Shown here: positions 7,997 through 15,529 of the stretch, piece by piece
How positions within the stretch are numbered: position 1 is the stretch's first letter
Layout of the letters: each line of letters begins with the position of its first letter
Assembly: GCA_017519185.1 (NCBI GenBank)
Contig: JAFWSX010000008.1
Location: 1-36,167, forward strand
DNA: 36,167 bases
Direction: 5' to 3'
From: Bacteroidales bacterium
GTDB taxonomy: Bacteria > Bacteroidota > Bacteroidia > Bacteroidales > UBA932
The notes under the pieces: generated by a model
Told to the model about the DNA's origin: nothing
Databases searched by the model: none
The model's input: the letters and a program-made list of their open reading frames with translations, nothing else
Program-made: the position numbers and the translations under genes

Positions 7997-8709
7997 AATT
8001 CGGCCTCATAGGTTATCCTATATCCCACAGCCAGAGCCCCGCACTCTTTGCAGCTGCATATCCCGGTGGGGAGCACAGCTACGAACTCATTGAGGAACCC
8101 GACTTCGACAGGGCCTATTCCCGTTTCGTTGAAGGCTATGATGCCGTGAACGTCACCACCCCTTTCAAGGAACTTGCCGCTGCCCGTGCAGATGTGGCCA
8201 ACGATGTAGTCAAGGCTTGCGGCGCTTCGAACCTCCTGAAGAAAGAAGGAGGGAAGGTGCACGCTTACAATACCGATTATCTCGGAGTGAAGCACGTGAT
8301 GGAAGAAAGGGCGTTCAAGGGTGACGTGCTGGTAGTCGGCTGTGGAGGTGCCGCTAAAGCTGCTGCCCTTGCGGCAGTGGACGCCGGCCACAACGTGTTC
8401 GTGGCAAACAGGGACGAGCAGCGTGCCGTCCGCTTCTTGGCTTCGAACATCGGCCGCAGCGGTTCTGCCGTGATGCTTGCCGTTGGACTGGGAATGCTCG
8501 AATCCATCCTCCCTTCAGTCAGTTTCATCATCTATTGCGTGCCGGTTGCCCTGCCGCAATTGAACGACGCGACTCTTGCAGGCAAAACTCTCTTTGAGGC
8601 CAACTACCGCGCAGCACAGTACGCTGCCGGCAGTACATACGAATATATCCCCGGTGAAGTGTGGCTCGAAGCCCAAGGCGTCGAGAGCTTCAACCTGATG
8701 CTTGCATAA
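7993..8709 (+). CDS. aroE: Shikimate dehydrogenase
   Basis: NADP-dependent reduction of 3-dehydroshikimate to shikimate in the aromatic amino acid pathway. At 238 residues it is somewhat shorter than E. coli AroE (about 272), as is common in Bacteroidota. Shikimate-binding SHSQSP (11-16), catalytic Lys59 in NVTTPFKE, Asp95 in NTDYLG and the nucleotide-binding GCGGAAKAA (from 117) are all present. It overlaps the upstream methyltransferase by 4 bases. The shikimate kinase gene of the same pathway is elsewhere in this window (26486-27016). Confidence 0.95.
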   Translation: MKFGLIGYPISHSQSPALFAAAYPGGEHSYELIEEPDFDRAYSRFVEGYDAVNVTTPFKELAAARADVANDVVKACGASNLLKKEGGKVHAYNTDYLGVKHVMEERAFKGDVLVVGCGGAAKAAALAAVDAGHNVFVANRDEQRAVRFLASNIGRSGSAVMLAVGLGMLESILPSVSFIIYCVPVALPQLNDATLAGKTLFEANYRAAQYAAGSTYEYIPGEVWLEAQGVESFNLMLA

Positions 8710-8713
8710 AAAA

Positions 8714-8745
8714 TTTGTTTCTTTGGCTGCATAATCGTACTTTTA
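8714..8745 (+). promoter_or_regulatory. Probable promoter of ssb
   Basis: TTTG (8714-8717) and TACTTTTA (8738-8745, 7 of 8 to TAnnTTTG) are separated by 20 bases and lie 25 bases before the ssb start, in the AT-rich aroE-ssb gap. Confidence 0.55.
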
Positions 8746-8770
8746 GAAACTGATTTTAAACACGAATATC

Positions 8771-9277
8771 ATGGCACTTAACAAAGTTTTTTTGATCGGC
8801 AATGTTGGGAAGGATCCCGATGTAAGACATCTGGAGGGAGGTGCTTCTGTAGCCAGTTTTACCCTCGCGACAACAGAAAGGTACAGAGAACGCGGAAGCG
8901 GTGAAACAAAGGAACTTACTGAATGGCACAATATCGTGGCGTGGAGGCAGCTTGCCGACCTGGCGGAGAACTTTATCCGCAAAGGTAGCCAGATATTTGT
9001 AGAAGGTCGCATCCGCTCACGCAGCTGGGATGACCAGAACGGACAGAAACGCTACATCACCGAAATCCTTGCCGACAGCATCCAGCTTCTTGGCCGCAAA
9101 GGCGATTCAGCAGTTCCCACCGGCGGAGCATACACAGATCCCGGCGCTCCGGCTCCGGCACCCGCACCTGCACCCCGCCAGGCGGCTCCGGCATATCCCA
9201 AACCGCAGCCCCAGCCCCAGCAGCCCATCTCGCTCGACAGTCTTGGTGACGACGACAGCGACGACCTTCCGTTCTGA
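8771..9277 (+). CDS. ssb: Single-stranded DNA-binding protein
   Basis: Binds and protects ssDNA in replication, recombination and repair, and recruits partners through its C-terminal tip. The 168-residue protein has an N-terminal OB fold (about 1-110, starting MALNKVFLIGNVGKDPDVR). A flexible Pro/Ala/Gln-rich linker with PAPAPAPAP-type repeats (about 120-155) leads to the acidic tail DDDSDDLPF, the conserved partner-binding tip. It has its own likely promoter and ends in a strong terminator, so it appears monocistronic. Confidence 0.97.
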   Translation: MALNKVFLIGNVGKDPDVRHLEGGASVASFTLATTERYRERGSGETKELTEWHNIVAWRQLADLAENFIRKGSQIFVEGRIRSRSWDDQNGQKRYITEILADSIQLLGRKGDSAVPTGGAYTDPGAPAPAPAPAPRQAAPAYPKPQPQPQQPISLDSLGDDDSDDLPF

Positions 9278-9294
9278 CGCTTCGGCTTAAGGAC

Positions 9295-9328
9295 AAAAAA
9301 AGACCTCCGTTCCCGGAGGTCTTTTTTT
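9295..9328. terminator. Bidirectional intrinsic terminator between ssb and the MFS gene
   Basis: A perfect 9-bp stem AGACCTCCG (9301-9309) / CGGAGGTCT (9314-9322) with a 4-base loop is flanked by A-run and T-run on either side. It therefore works for both ssb (plus) and the convergent transporter (minus). Confidence 0.93.
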
Positions 9329-9342
9329 ATCATAACTCAGGA

Positions 9343-10737
9343 TTATTTCTGGATGTTGGGTTTCTCCAGACCATAGCCTTTCTTGCGGTCCTCAATCTTG
9401 AGCAGGATGCTGAAGATGAACGCGAGTACGCCGAAACTTGAGAACACTATCATCGGCACAAGATAGCCGCCGGTAGATTCCACGAGTTTACCGATGAGCA
9501 GCGGCACGAGGCAAAGACCAATATTCTGCACCCAGAAAATGAGGCAGTAGGCGCTGCCGAGCACCTTCTCGTCGATGATTTTCGGCACGCTGGGCCAGAG
9601 GGCTGCGGGAACGAGTGAGAAGCTTACTCCAAGTATCACGATGAGGGTGAGTGCAAGCCATTTGTAGGGGAATGCCGGAAGCAGGAATGCGAAGCTCAGG
9701 TGGCAGGCAATCATAATGACGGCACCGATCATCAGCATCGAAGCACCCTTGCCCTTGGTGTCCAGGAAGATTCCGAGCAGCGGTGTGAGGCACATCGCCA
9801 GGATAGGGAAGCAACTGAACAGACGTGATGCTGCAGTCGCATCGATACCCAGCGTTACCTCAAGGAAGTTAGGGGCATATCTCTGGAACGGGAAGATAGC
9901 TGAGTAATAAAGCACGCAGAGAAGAGCCACCAGCCAGAACATCTTGCTTGAGAAGATCTGGCCGAGGTCTGATACGTGGAATTCGTCTTCAGGAGATTTC
10001 TCTTCAGTTGCAAGGCCGGCAGCTACGAGCTGCTTGTCGAGCTTGCGGTCCATAAAGGTGAAGATGATAAAGTTGATGAGGCCGATGAGCAGCAGGGCAC
10101 CGCAGAAACCGAGTGAGGCAACTGCGCTGTCACCTGCATTGACGATGCCGTTGGCATTGCCGAAGCGGTCGGCGATGATGGGAGAAATCCACATCACAGC
10201 GAACACGCCGAGGCGGGCGATAGCCATTTCGAGACCCATTGCGAGGGCCATTTCTTTACCTTTGAACCATTTTGCGATAGCCTTGGAAACTGTCGTTCCG
10301 GCCATTTCGCAGCCGCAGCCGAAGATCATAAATCCAAGTGCCGCCATCTTGGCGCTGCCGGGCATTTCAACCCACCAGCTGTTGAGCCAGTTGCAGAAAC
10401 CTGTGGTCTGGAACCAGGAACTGATACCGATGAACTTGATGAGCGCTCCGGCCACCATTATGGATGCCGAGAGGACTCCGGTGAAACGGGTGCCCATCTT
10501 GTCGAGGATGATGCCTGCGATGATGAGGAAACCGAACACATTGAGGATGTATTCAGCCGACGCATAGGTGCCGAACACTCCGCTGTTCCAGCCGTGAGAA
10601 CTCTCGATCAGCGATTTGAGCGGAGACATCACGTCCACGAACATATAGGCGAAGAACATCATCAGCGCGATGAGGATCAATGCGCACCATCTCGCTGCGG
10701 GGTAGTCGTTGAGTAGTTTTTGTACTTTCTCTGTCAT
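9343..10737 (-). CDS. Major facilitator superfamily transporter
   Basis: Integral inner-membrane secondary transporter with about 12 hydrophobic segments over 464 residues, split by a charged central loop near residues 230-255 (DRKLDKQ...EEKSPEDEFH). GxxLDKMGTR after the second segment matches the MFS loop 2-3 motif (GxxxDRxGRR), and GIFLDTKGKG is its repeat in the second half. The overall pattern recalls MFSD1-like or organic anion MFS members, but the substrate cannot be read. The start chosen is the ATG at 10737 (MTEKVQKLLNDYP). An open frame continues 84 codons upstream but crosses the promoter and the palindromic element and has no transporter-like character. Transcription converges on the ssb terminator. 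Confidence 0.88.
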   Translation of the reverse strand: MTEKVQKLLNDYPAARWCALILIALMMFFAYMFVDVMSPLKSLIESSHGWNSGVFGTYASAEYILNVFGFLIIAGIILDKMGTRFTGVLSASIMVAGALIKFIGISSWFQTTGFCNWLNSWWVEMPGSAKMAALGFMIFGCGCEMAGTTVSKAIAKWFKGKEMALAMGLEMAIARLGVFAVMWISPIIADRFGNANGIVNAGDSAVASLGFCGALLLIGLINFIIFTFMDRKLDKQLVAAGLATEEKSPEDEFHVSDLGQIFSSKMFWLVALLCVLYYSAIFPFQRYAPNFLEVTLGIDATAASRLFSCFPILAMCLTPLLGIFLDTKGKGASMLMIGAVIMIACHLSFAFLLPAFPYKWLALTLIVILGVSFSLVPAALWPSVPKIIDEKVLGSAYCLIFWVQNIGLCLVPLLIGKLVESTGGYLVPMIVFSSFGVLAFIFSILLKIEDRKKGYGLEKPNIQK

Positions 10738-10775
10738 TATGATTATTTTTTGATTCTGCCAGGTTTTACAACCCC

Positions 10776-10806
10776 CAAATTTAGGCATTTTATCCTTTCC
10801 GCCAAA
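10776..10806 (-). promoter_or_regulatory. Consensus Bacteroidales promoter of the MFS gene
   Basis: Reading the minus strand, TTTG (10806-10803) and TAAATTTG (10783-10776) are separated by exactly 19 bases, a full match to both elements, 38 bases before the MFS ATG. The -33 TTTG lies inside the left inverted-repeat arm (10796-10809) of the palindromic element, so the element supplies part of this promoter. Confidence 0.75.
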
Positions 10807-10947
10807 GTGCGCGTCGCGCATCTGGCCCAGAGGGGTCCCGGGAGGGGTATACAGCAAACGCACTGCCCTTACTAAGGATGGTGCGCTGCGACGACCACCC
10901 CTGAGCGCTATCCTGGGCCGCATTGGCCACGCACACTTTGGCGGAAA
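10796..10947. repeat. 152-bp imperfect palindromic element (REPIN/MITE-like) beside a RAYT-like gene
   Basis: The ends are perfect 14-bp inverted repeats: TTTCCGCCAAAGTG at 10796-10809 and its complement at 10934-10947. Pairing continues inward without gaps to 10830/10913, with 29 of 35 positions complementary. Inside, AGGGGT (10831-10836, repeated at 10843-10848) can pair with ACCCCT (10897-10902). At the centre, 10859-10885 form a 12-bp hairpin with one mismatch and two wobbles. The left arm also holds the small palindrome TGCGCG-T-CGCGCA (10808-10820). The whole can extrude as a long nested cruciform and is visibly more GC-rich than the surrounding spacer. Its place next to a transposase of the REP-associated class suggests a REPIN-like mobile repeat; no second copy is seen in this window. 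Confidence 0.65.
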
Positions 10948-11050
10948 AACATCTTGCGTGAATAAAATAATATTTTGAACTTTGAACATACGAACTCATC
11001 GTGTCATCAGGTTGGTGACGAGCGATAGAGGCGAGAGAAAAACTGATGAT

Positions 11051-11974
11051 ATGATGATACTTGATTCTTACGGCACCGACCGTACCGGCTATTTTCACTT
11101 ATGTTCAGATGGCGCACTGACTCCGCAATTCCTTCTCAACGAAGATGATTTCCGTTATGCATTCAACCTGGTCGGGGTATGCGCAGCAAACTGCGATGCA
11201 ACCGTGCTGAGTTTTTCGCTTGAAGATACCCACCTGCATTCTTTGATGTATGGAACAAGGGATTCCTGTATTCAGTTCAAGACTATGTTCGAAACGACTT
11301 GGGCGCACCATGTGGGAGTGGTGCGAGGCACTAGGCAAGGGGCAGACATCGAACTTGACATCATCGCTGTAGGTAATAGAGATTATCTTATGAGCGTTGG
11401 AACGTACACGATCGTCCAGCCTACAAAGGATGGCAAGCAGATCATGCCTTATGATTATCCATGGGGAACCGGGTCGATGTATTTTCGCAAGCCTGGTTAT
11501 TGCCAGATATGGACTTACGACAATGACGGCAACAGGATACCAAAAGTGCGAGCTGGTGACTTACCGAAAATGGAACTTGAGAGGCTACTTGGAACACGTC
11601 GGCGTATTCCTGCAGAATGGCTGCTTTGCAACAATATCCTTCTGCCTGATAATTACGTTTCTGTCGAGCACTTCGAGAATATATACAGGACGGCAAACTG
11701 CTTCCGGGTATTTCTTGCAAGCAGCCGCAACAGGGACCAGGCGATACAGGAGAGCATCGCCGCCGTCCGTGGAGTGGCACTCGAAGACGCAGAGGCAAGA
11801 CTTCATTGCCGCGAGATGCTGAAAGAGATGTTCGGCTTTACAGATGTCCGTCGCCTTGATGCGCAGAGCAGGATACGCCTCGCCCAGCAACTTCGGAAGC
11901 GTTTGCGACTCTCTTCTCGCCAGATTGCTTCTCTTGTACGGCTTCCCTATGACGAGGTTTGCAAATATCTCTGA
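11051..11974 (+). CDS. REP-associated tyrosine transposase-like protein (Y1/HUH family) with C-terminal helix-turn-helix
   Basis: The 307-residue protein shows the layout of the IS200-like Y1 transposase domain. GYFHLCSDG...FLLNEDDF (13-34) resembles the first strand and helix. HLH (His61, His63) stands where the metal-binding HUH motif lies. Tyr112 and Tyr119 are candidate nucleophiles, and DYPWGTGSMYF (135-145) matches the DYPWSS...Y block of RAYT proteins. A second half of about 150 residues ends in LRLSSRQIASLVRLPYDEV, a likely DNA-binding helix-turn-helix. The start is the ATG at 11051; an in-frame TTG at 10982 is less likely. It is divergent from the MFS gene, with the palindromic element between them. 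Known RAYTs cut and mobilise neighbouring REP palindromes; activity here is inferred. Confidence 0.75.
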   Translation: MMILDSYGTDRTGYFHLCSDGALTPQFLLNEDDFRYAFNLVGVCAANCDATVLSFSLEDTHLHSLMYGTRDSCIQFKTMFETTWAHHVGVVRGTRQGADIELDIIAVGNRDYLMSVGTYTIVQPTKDGKQIMPYDYPWGTGSMYFRKPGYCQIWTYDNDGNRIPKVRAGDLPKMELERLLGTRRRIPAEWLLCNNILLPDNYVSVEHFENIYRTANCFRVFLASSRNRDQAIQESIAAVRGVALEDAEARLHCREMLKEMFGFTDVRRLDAQSRIRLAQQLRKRLRLSSRQIASLVRLPYDEVCKYL

Positions 11975-11987
11975 TCCGGATTATTGC

Positions 11988-11995
11988 TATATTTG
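11988..11995 (+). promoter_or_regulatory. -7 element upstream of the BASS transporter
   Basis: TATATTTG matches TAnnTTTG exactly, just after the stop codon of the RAYT-like gene. No TTTG stands at the ideal distance. The implied transcript start would leave a very short leader to the ATG at 12007, which slightly favours the second in-frame ATG at 12016. Confidence 0.45.
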
Positions 11996-12006
11996 AAGTG
12001 TTATCA

Positions 12007-12942
12007 ATGAGTGTCATGAAACATATCTGCCGGTTCATAGCGAAACATATGGGAGTCCTGGTGTTGCTGGCCGCAGTGCTGGCACTGCTTTGGCCGGCGG
12101 CATTCAGCGTGCTCAAGCCCTCGATGATCAGCTATCTGCTGGGCGTGGTGATGTTCGGAATGGGCCTTACGCTCAATGCCAGGGACCTGAAGATTGTCTT
12201 TGCCCGTCCAAAGGACATCCTTCTGGGGTGTGCGGCCCAGTTCACCGTGATGCCTCTTCTGGCCTGGGCACTGACCAAAGTTTTTGCACTGGATGAGGCA
12301 TTGGCTCTCGGAGTCATCCTTGTTGGCTGCTGTCCTGGCGGCACTTCCTCAAACGTAATAACCTACCTTTCAAAAGGGGATCTTCCCCTGTCCGTCGGAA
12401 TGACGGCAGTTTCCACTCTTCTTGCTCCGATAATGACTCCTCTGCTTGTGTTGCTGCTGGCCGGAAAAAGCATAGATGTCAACGTTGCCGGTATGTTCCT
12501 AAGCATCCTCTGGGTGGTTATACTTCCCATTGCGCTCGGGTTGCTGGTCAAAAAAATATGGCCAGGCGTCACAGGTTGGGCGTCAGACTATCTGCCGGCA
12601 CTGTCATCCCTGGCCATCGCAGCGATAGTGTTGACAGTTGTCTCTGCAAATGCTGCCAATCTTCTGGCCGGTGGAATGATAATCCTGGCAGTGGTTATGC
12701 TTCACAACGTTTGCGGCTATGCGATGGGCTATGGCCTGGGTTCCTTGCTAAAACAGCCAGCAGCCAAGAAGAAAGCGCTGAGCATCGAAGTCGGAATGCA
12801 GAACAGTGGCCTCGCAAGTTCTCTTGCCGCCACGCATTTCGCCGCCTTTCCGATGGCAGCCATACCGGGAGCGATCTTCAGCGTATGGCATAACATCAGC
12901 GGCGCGCTGCTCGCACGCATATTCTCACGCAAAGACAATTAG
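12007..12942 (+). CDS. Bile acid:sodium symporter (BASS) family transporter
   Basis: Inner-membrane protein of 311 residues with 9-10 hydrophobic segments. BASS-family signatures are visible: FGMGLTL after the second segment, GCCPGGTSSNVITYLSKGD...LSVGMTAVSTLLAPIMTPLL in the middle, and EVGMQNSGLASSLA towards the end, the regions that form the sodium sites and crossover in the family. Such proteins move organic anions such as bile acids, pantoate or 2-oxo acids together with sodium; the substrate here is unknown. The start is MSVMKHICRF at 12007 (alternative ATG 12016); a frame open from 11959 overlaps the upstream gene and lacks support. It converges with the Gfo/Idh/MocA gene. Confidence 0.9.
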   Translation: MSVMKHICRFIAKHMGVLVLLAAVLALLWPAAFSVLKPSMISYLLGVVMFGMGLTLNARDLKIVFARPKDILLGCAAQFTVMPLLAWALTKVFALDEALALGVILVGCCPGGTSSNVITYLSKGDLPLSVGMTAVSTLLAPIMTPLLVLLLAGKSIDVNVAGMFLSILWVVILPIALGLLVKKIWPGVTGWASDYLPALSSLAIAAIVLTVVSANAANLLAGGMIILAVVMLHNVCGYAMGYGLGSLLKQPAAKKKALSIEVGMQNSGLASSLAATHFAAFPMAAIPGAIFSVWHNISGALLARIFSRKDN

Positions 12943-12969
12943 CTGTCGCGGATATTCACCGCAATCATA

Positions 12970-14313
12970 CTATACGTCCAGCAGATGCTCGTAGCCGGGA
13001 CGGTATTGATAGTGCATCAAGGCGTTGGCCTGGTCGTCGTCCATGAATTTCTGGACTATGGGGTTCCAGGTGAGGGGACGGCCAAGTTCTCCGGCGATTA
13101 TTCCGATGTTGCACATAGTGCAGGAAGAATGGCCCACCTCGACTGGCACGTTGGGATCGATCCTGGATCTTATGCTCTCGATGAACACGCGGTGATGTCC
13201 GGCGCGCGCCTCGAAGGGTACGTCGTTCTCTCCGACCTTCATCTCGAATTTAGGGTCGGAAGCGTACAGTTTGCCGCGGTGCACGGCGATCCATCCTTTC
13301 TCTCCGTAGATCTTGAGCCCCTGGCCGGAATCGTCGAAAGGAGTTTCCTCCACAACGATGCCGTTGTCATATTTGTAGGTGAGGTTCTTGTAGAAACTGT
13401 ATCCGGGAGGGATGATCTCGGTAGGGCCTGAAAGGTCCTTGCCGACAGCCCACTGAGCGATGTCGAACATATGTGCGCCCCAGTCGGTCATATAACCGCC
13501 ACCTGTGGGCTTGTACCAGCGCCAGGCACCCCAGCAGGTGTCTTTGCCGTTCTCATTGAGAAGCGGGTCGATGTCGGGGAAATAAGTTGCCTTTTCGGTC
13601 ATCGGACCCAGCCACTTGTCCCAGTTCAGGCCCGCGGGAGGAGTCTGTGCAGGGAAATTGTGGGGAACGGGGAAGGGCTGTCCGTCCCAGCGGCCCACAT
13701 AGACGTCTATCTTCTGTATCTTGCCCAGGTCTCCTTCGCGTGCGACGTTGGCGGCGTGGATGAATTCCTCGCTGGAACGCTGCTGGCTGCCCACCTGAAG
13801 GATGCGGTTGTATTTGCGGACGGCCTTGACAAGCTGTTTGCCTTCATATACCGTCAGGGTCATCGGCTTCTCAAGATAGATGTCCTTGCCGGCCTTGCAG
13901 GCGGCTATGGCTATTCCAGCGTGCCAATGGTCAGGAGTAGCTATGACAACGGCGTCGATGTCCTGGCGGGCAAGGAGGTCTTCGTAATTCTCGTACATTG
14001 CCGGAGCCGTTACTTTCTTGACGCCCTGCTCCTTGTAGTAGTCGGTCACCCTCTTGACAAACCTGTCGCGCTTGATGTCGTATACGTCGCAGCCTGCCAC
14101 TACCTGCACGTCATCCATTTTGATGAAGCTGCTCAGCAGGTACATCGCCTGCTGTCCAAGGCCTATGAAGCCCATCCGTATCTTGTCGCTTGCGGCAGCG
14201 GTCTTAACTCGGGCAGGAGCGTCGTTGAGGTTGAACGCAGATGCCAGTGACGGTGTAAGTGCGAGCCCTGCCGCACCAAAGGCTGTTTTTTTGATGAAAT
14301 CTCTTCTGTCCAT
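12970..14313 (-). CDS. Tat-exported Gfo/Idh/MocA family oxidoreductase
   Basis: NAD(P)-dependent sugar or cyclitol oxidoreductase family. The N-terminus MDRRDFIKKTAFGAAGLALTP is a twin-arginine signal (RRDFIKK) with likely cleavage after ASA, so the folded, cofactor-loaded enzyme is exported to the periplasm. The Rossmann domain begins KIRMGFIGLGQQ (about 44-55), followed by ATPDHWH and the conserved EKPMT, whose Lys is usually catalytic. The C-terminal domain holds GGGYMTDWGAHMFDIAQW. At 447 residues the length is normal for secreted Bacteroidota members, which often act in carbohydrate degradation; the substrate is unknown. It starts 14 bases after the GNAT-like gene and may share its transcript. 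Confidence 0.92.
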   Translation of the reverse strand: MDRRDFIKKTAFGAAGLALTPSLASAFNLNDAPARVKTAAASDKIRMGFIGLGQQAMYLLSSFIKMDDVQVVAGCDVYDIKRDRFVKRVTDYYKEQGVKKVTAPAMYENYEDLLARQDIDAVVIATPDHWHAGIAIAACKAGKDIYLEKPMTLTVYEGKQLVKAVRKYNRILQVGSQQRSSEEFIHAANVAREGDLGKIQKIDVYVGRWDGQPFPVPHNFPAQTPPAGLNWDKWLGPMTEKATYFPDIDPLLNENGKDTCWGAWRWYKPTGGGYMTDWGAHMFDIAQWAVGKDLSGPTEIIPPGYSFYKNLTYKYDNGIVVEETPFDDSGQGLKIYGEKGWIAVHRGKLYASDPKFEMKVGENDVPFEARAGHHRVFIESIRSRIDPNVPVEVGHSSCTMCNIGIIAGELGRPLTWNPIVQKFMDDDQANALMHYQYRPGYEHLLDV

Positions 14314-14327
14314 AATGATTTACAATG

Positions 14328-15446
14328 TCAGATGGATTTGACGTATGCGCGGCGGACGGTGTAGAGTTCGGTCTCGAACTCGCCGAAGAGGGTCTGGACC
14401 TTGAAGTTCTCTTCCAGCTGCGGGTTCATTATCATCCTGGTGACGCCGCGTTTGATGCAGTTCTCGTGGAGCTGCTTGAACATCAGCAGGCTGACACCCT
14501 TGCCCTGATACTCGGGAAGGACGCCTATCAGCAGTGATTCGAGCGTGTCGTTGTGCTTGAGAGCGTGCAGGATGCGGATGAATCCGAAGGGCAGCAGGTT
14601 TCCGTTACTCTTCTTCACGGCTTTGGAAAGCGTCGGCACGCAGAAGCAGAAACCGACGGGCTTGTCCTCCTCATTGACTACTACCGAGATGAAGTCAGTG
14701 TCGAGAATGGGAACGTATGTCTTCAGGTAGCGGCGGATCTGTTCGTCTGTCAGGGGCGCGAATTCGTAGAGAGGTGCGAAGCTCTCGTTATAGAGGTGGA
14801 AAATCTCCATTCCGTAGCGCCGGTTCATTTCCTTCATACTGTGGCCTGTGACGGCGTGGACTCCGAATTTCTGCTCGATTAGAGAAGCATACTGGTATGA
14901 TGGCAGCGGCTCCTGCGGTATATAAACTATTCTCTGGGTCCAGTCGGCATCCCTTTCAAAGCCGACTTTCTTGAGAAGGGTATCATAGTAAGGGTAGTTG
15001 TAGAGGCAGGTGAATGAAGACAGTTTGTCGTAGCCTTCCACCAGGGAACCTTCCTTGTCCATATCGGTGAAGCCCCAGGGACCCTTGAGGGATGTGCATC
15101 CACGTTCCTTGCCCCAGGTTTTCACGGTGCCGATAAGTGCGCGGAGCACCTCTTCGTCTTCTATGAAATCCAGCCATCCGAAGCGGGCTACGTCGCCCCA
15201 CTTCTTGTTGGCATTATGATTGATGATGGCCGCTACACGGCCTGCCGTTTTCCCGTCCTTATATGCAAGGAAGCAGTCGGCTTCGCAATATTCGAATGCG
15301 GCATTCTTCTTTTTGTCGAAGGTGTCGAATTCGTCTCCGGTGAGTGCGGGAACCCAATATGGATTGTCTTTATAGAGTGAAAAAGGAAATTTTATGAATT
15401 TGCGCAGATCGCGTCTTGAAGTTACTTTCTTTATGGTTACAGTCAT
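14328..15446 (-). CDS. GNAT-like acyltransferase (candidate lipid N-acyltransferase)
   Basis: Protein of 372 residues starting MTVTIKKVTSRRDL at 15446; upstream in-frame codons overlap the promoter region. The opening KFIKFPFSLYKDNPYWVPAL followed by KKNAAFEYCEADCFLAYKDGKTAGRVAAI fits a large GNAT-like family widespread in Bacteroidota. A second GNAT-like repeat contains SLLIGVLPEYQGKGVSLLMFKQLHE, which resembles the acetyl-CoA-binding Q/RxxGxG/A motif. It is divergent from an acyl-AMP ligase and an acyl carrier protein, which suggests it could take acyl chains from ACP. From recalled knowledge, the Caulobacter ceramide synthase is a GNAT-like protein working with an ACP and an acyl-ACP synthetase; a similar role here is only a hypothesis. 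Confidence 0.75.
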   Translation of the reverse strand: MTVTIKKVTSRRDLRKFIKFPFSLYKDNPYWVPALTGDEFDTFDKKKNAAFEYCEADCFLAYKDGKTAGRVAAIINHNANKKWGDVARFGWLDFIEDEEVLRALIGTVKTWGKERGCTSLKGPWGFTDMDKEGSLVEGYDKLSSFTCLYNYPYYDTLLKKVGFERDADWTQRIVYIPQEPLPSYQYASLIEQKFGVHAVTGHSMKEMNRRYGMEIFHLYNESFAPLYEFAPLTDEQIRRYLKTYVPILDTDFISVVVNEEDKPVGFCFCVPTLSKAVKKSNGNLLPFGFIRILHALKHNDTLESLLIGVLPEYQGKGVSLLMFKQLHENCIKRGVTRMIMNPQLEENFKVQTLFGEFETELYTVRRAYVKSI

Positions 15447-15469
15447 TGGTCTAGGTTTAGGAGTTAAGG

Positions 15470-15477
15470 CAAATGTA
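15470..15477 (-). promoter_or_regulatory. -7 element upstream of the GNAT-like gene
   Basis: TACATTTG on the minus strand (15477-15470) is an exact TAnnTTTG match 23 bases before the ATG at 15446. It is back-to-back with the element of the divergent ligase gene, 11 bases apart. Confidence 0.6.
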
Positions 15478-15488
15478 CAAAAATTGAG

Positions 15489-15496
15489 TATATTTG
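15489..15496 (+). promoter_or_regulatory. -7 element upstream of the acyl-AMP ligase gene
   Basis: TATATTTG is an exact TAnnTTTG match 33 bases before the ATG at 15530. No TTTG was found at the standard -33 spacing. Confidence 0.6.
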
Positions 15497-15529
15497 CGGC
15501 CATTCAATACTAAAACAAACCTTATAGAC

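Noticed and set aside
10738-10989. 84-codon N-terminal extension of the MFS reading frame
   Set aside because: It crosses the consensus promoter and the palindromic element, is Arg/Pro-rich and has no membrane character; the ATG at 10737 gives a normal transporter N-terminus.
10790-11098. Open frame of 102 codons on the minus strand across the palindrome
   Set aside because: It overlaps the palindromic element, a promoter and the 5' end of the RAYT-like gene, and shows no recognisable protein features.
12949-12966. GCGG...CCGC dyad between the BASS and Gfo/Idh/MocA genes considered as a terminator
   Set aside because: Only a 4-bp stem with no T-run on either strand.
13471-14250. 259-codon open frame antisense to the Gfo/Idh/MocA gene
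   Set aside because: Opposite-frame shadow of a clearly coding gene; no promoter or domain.
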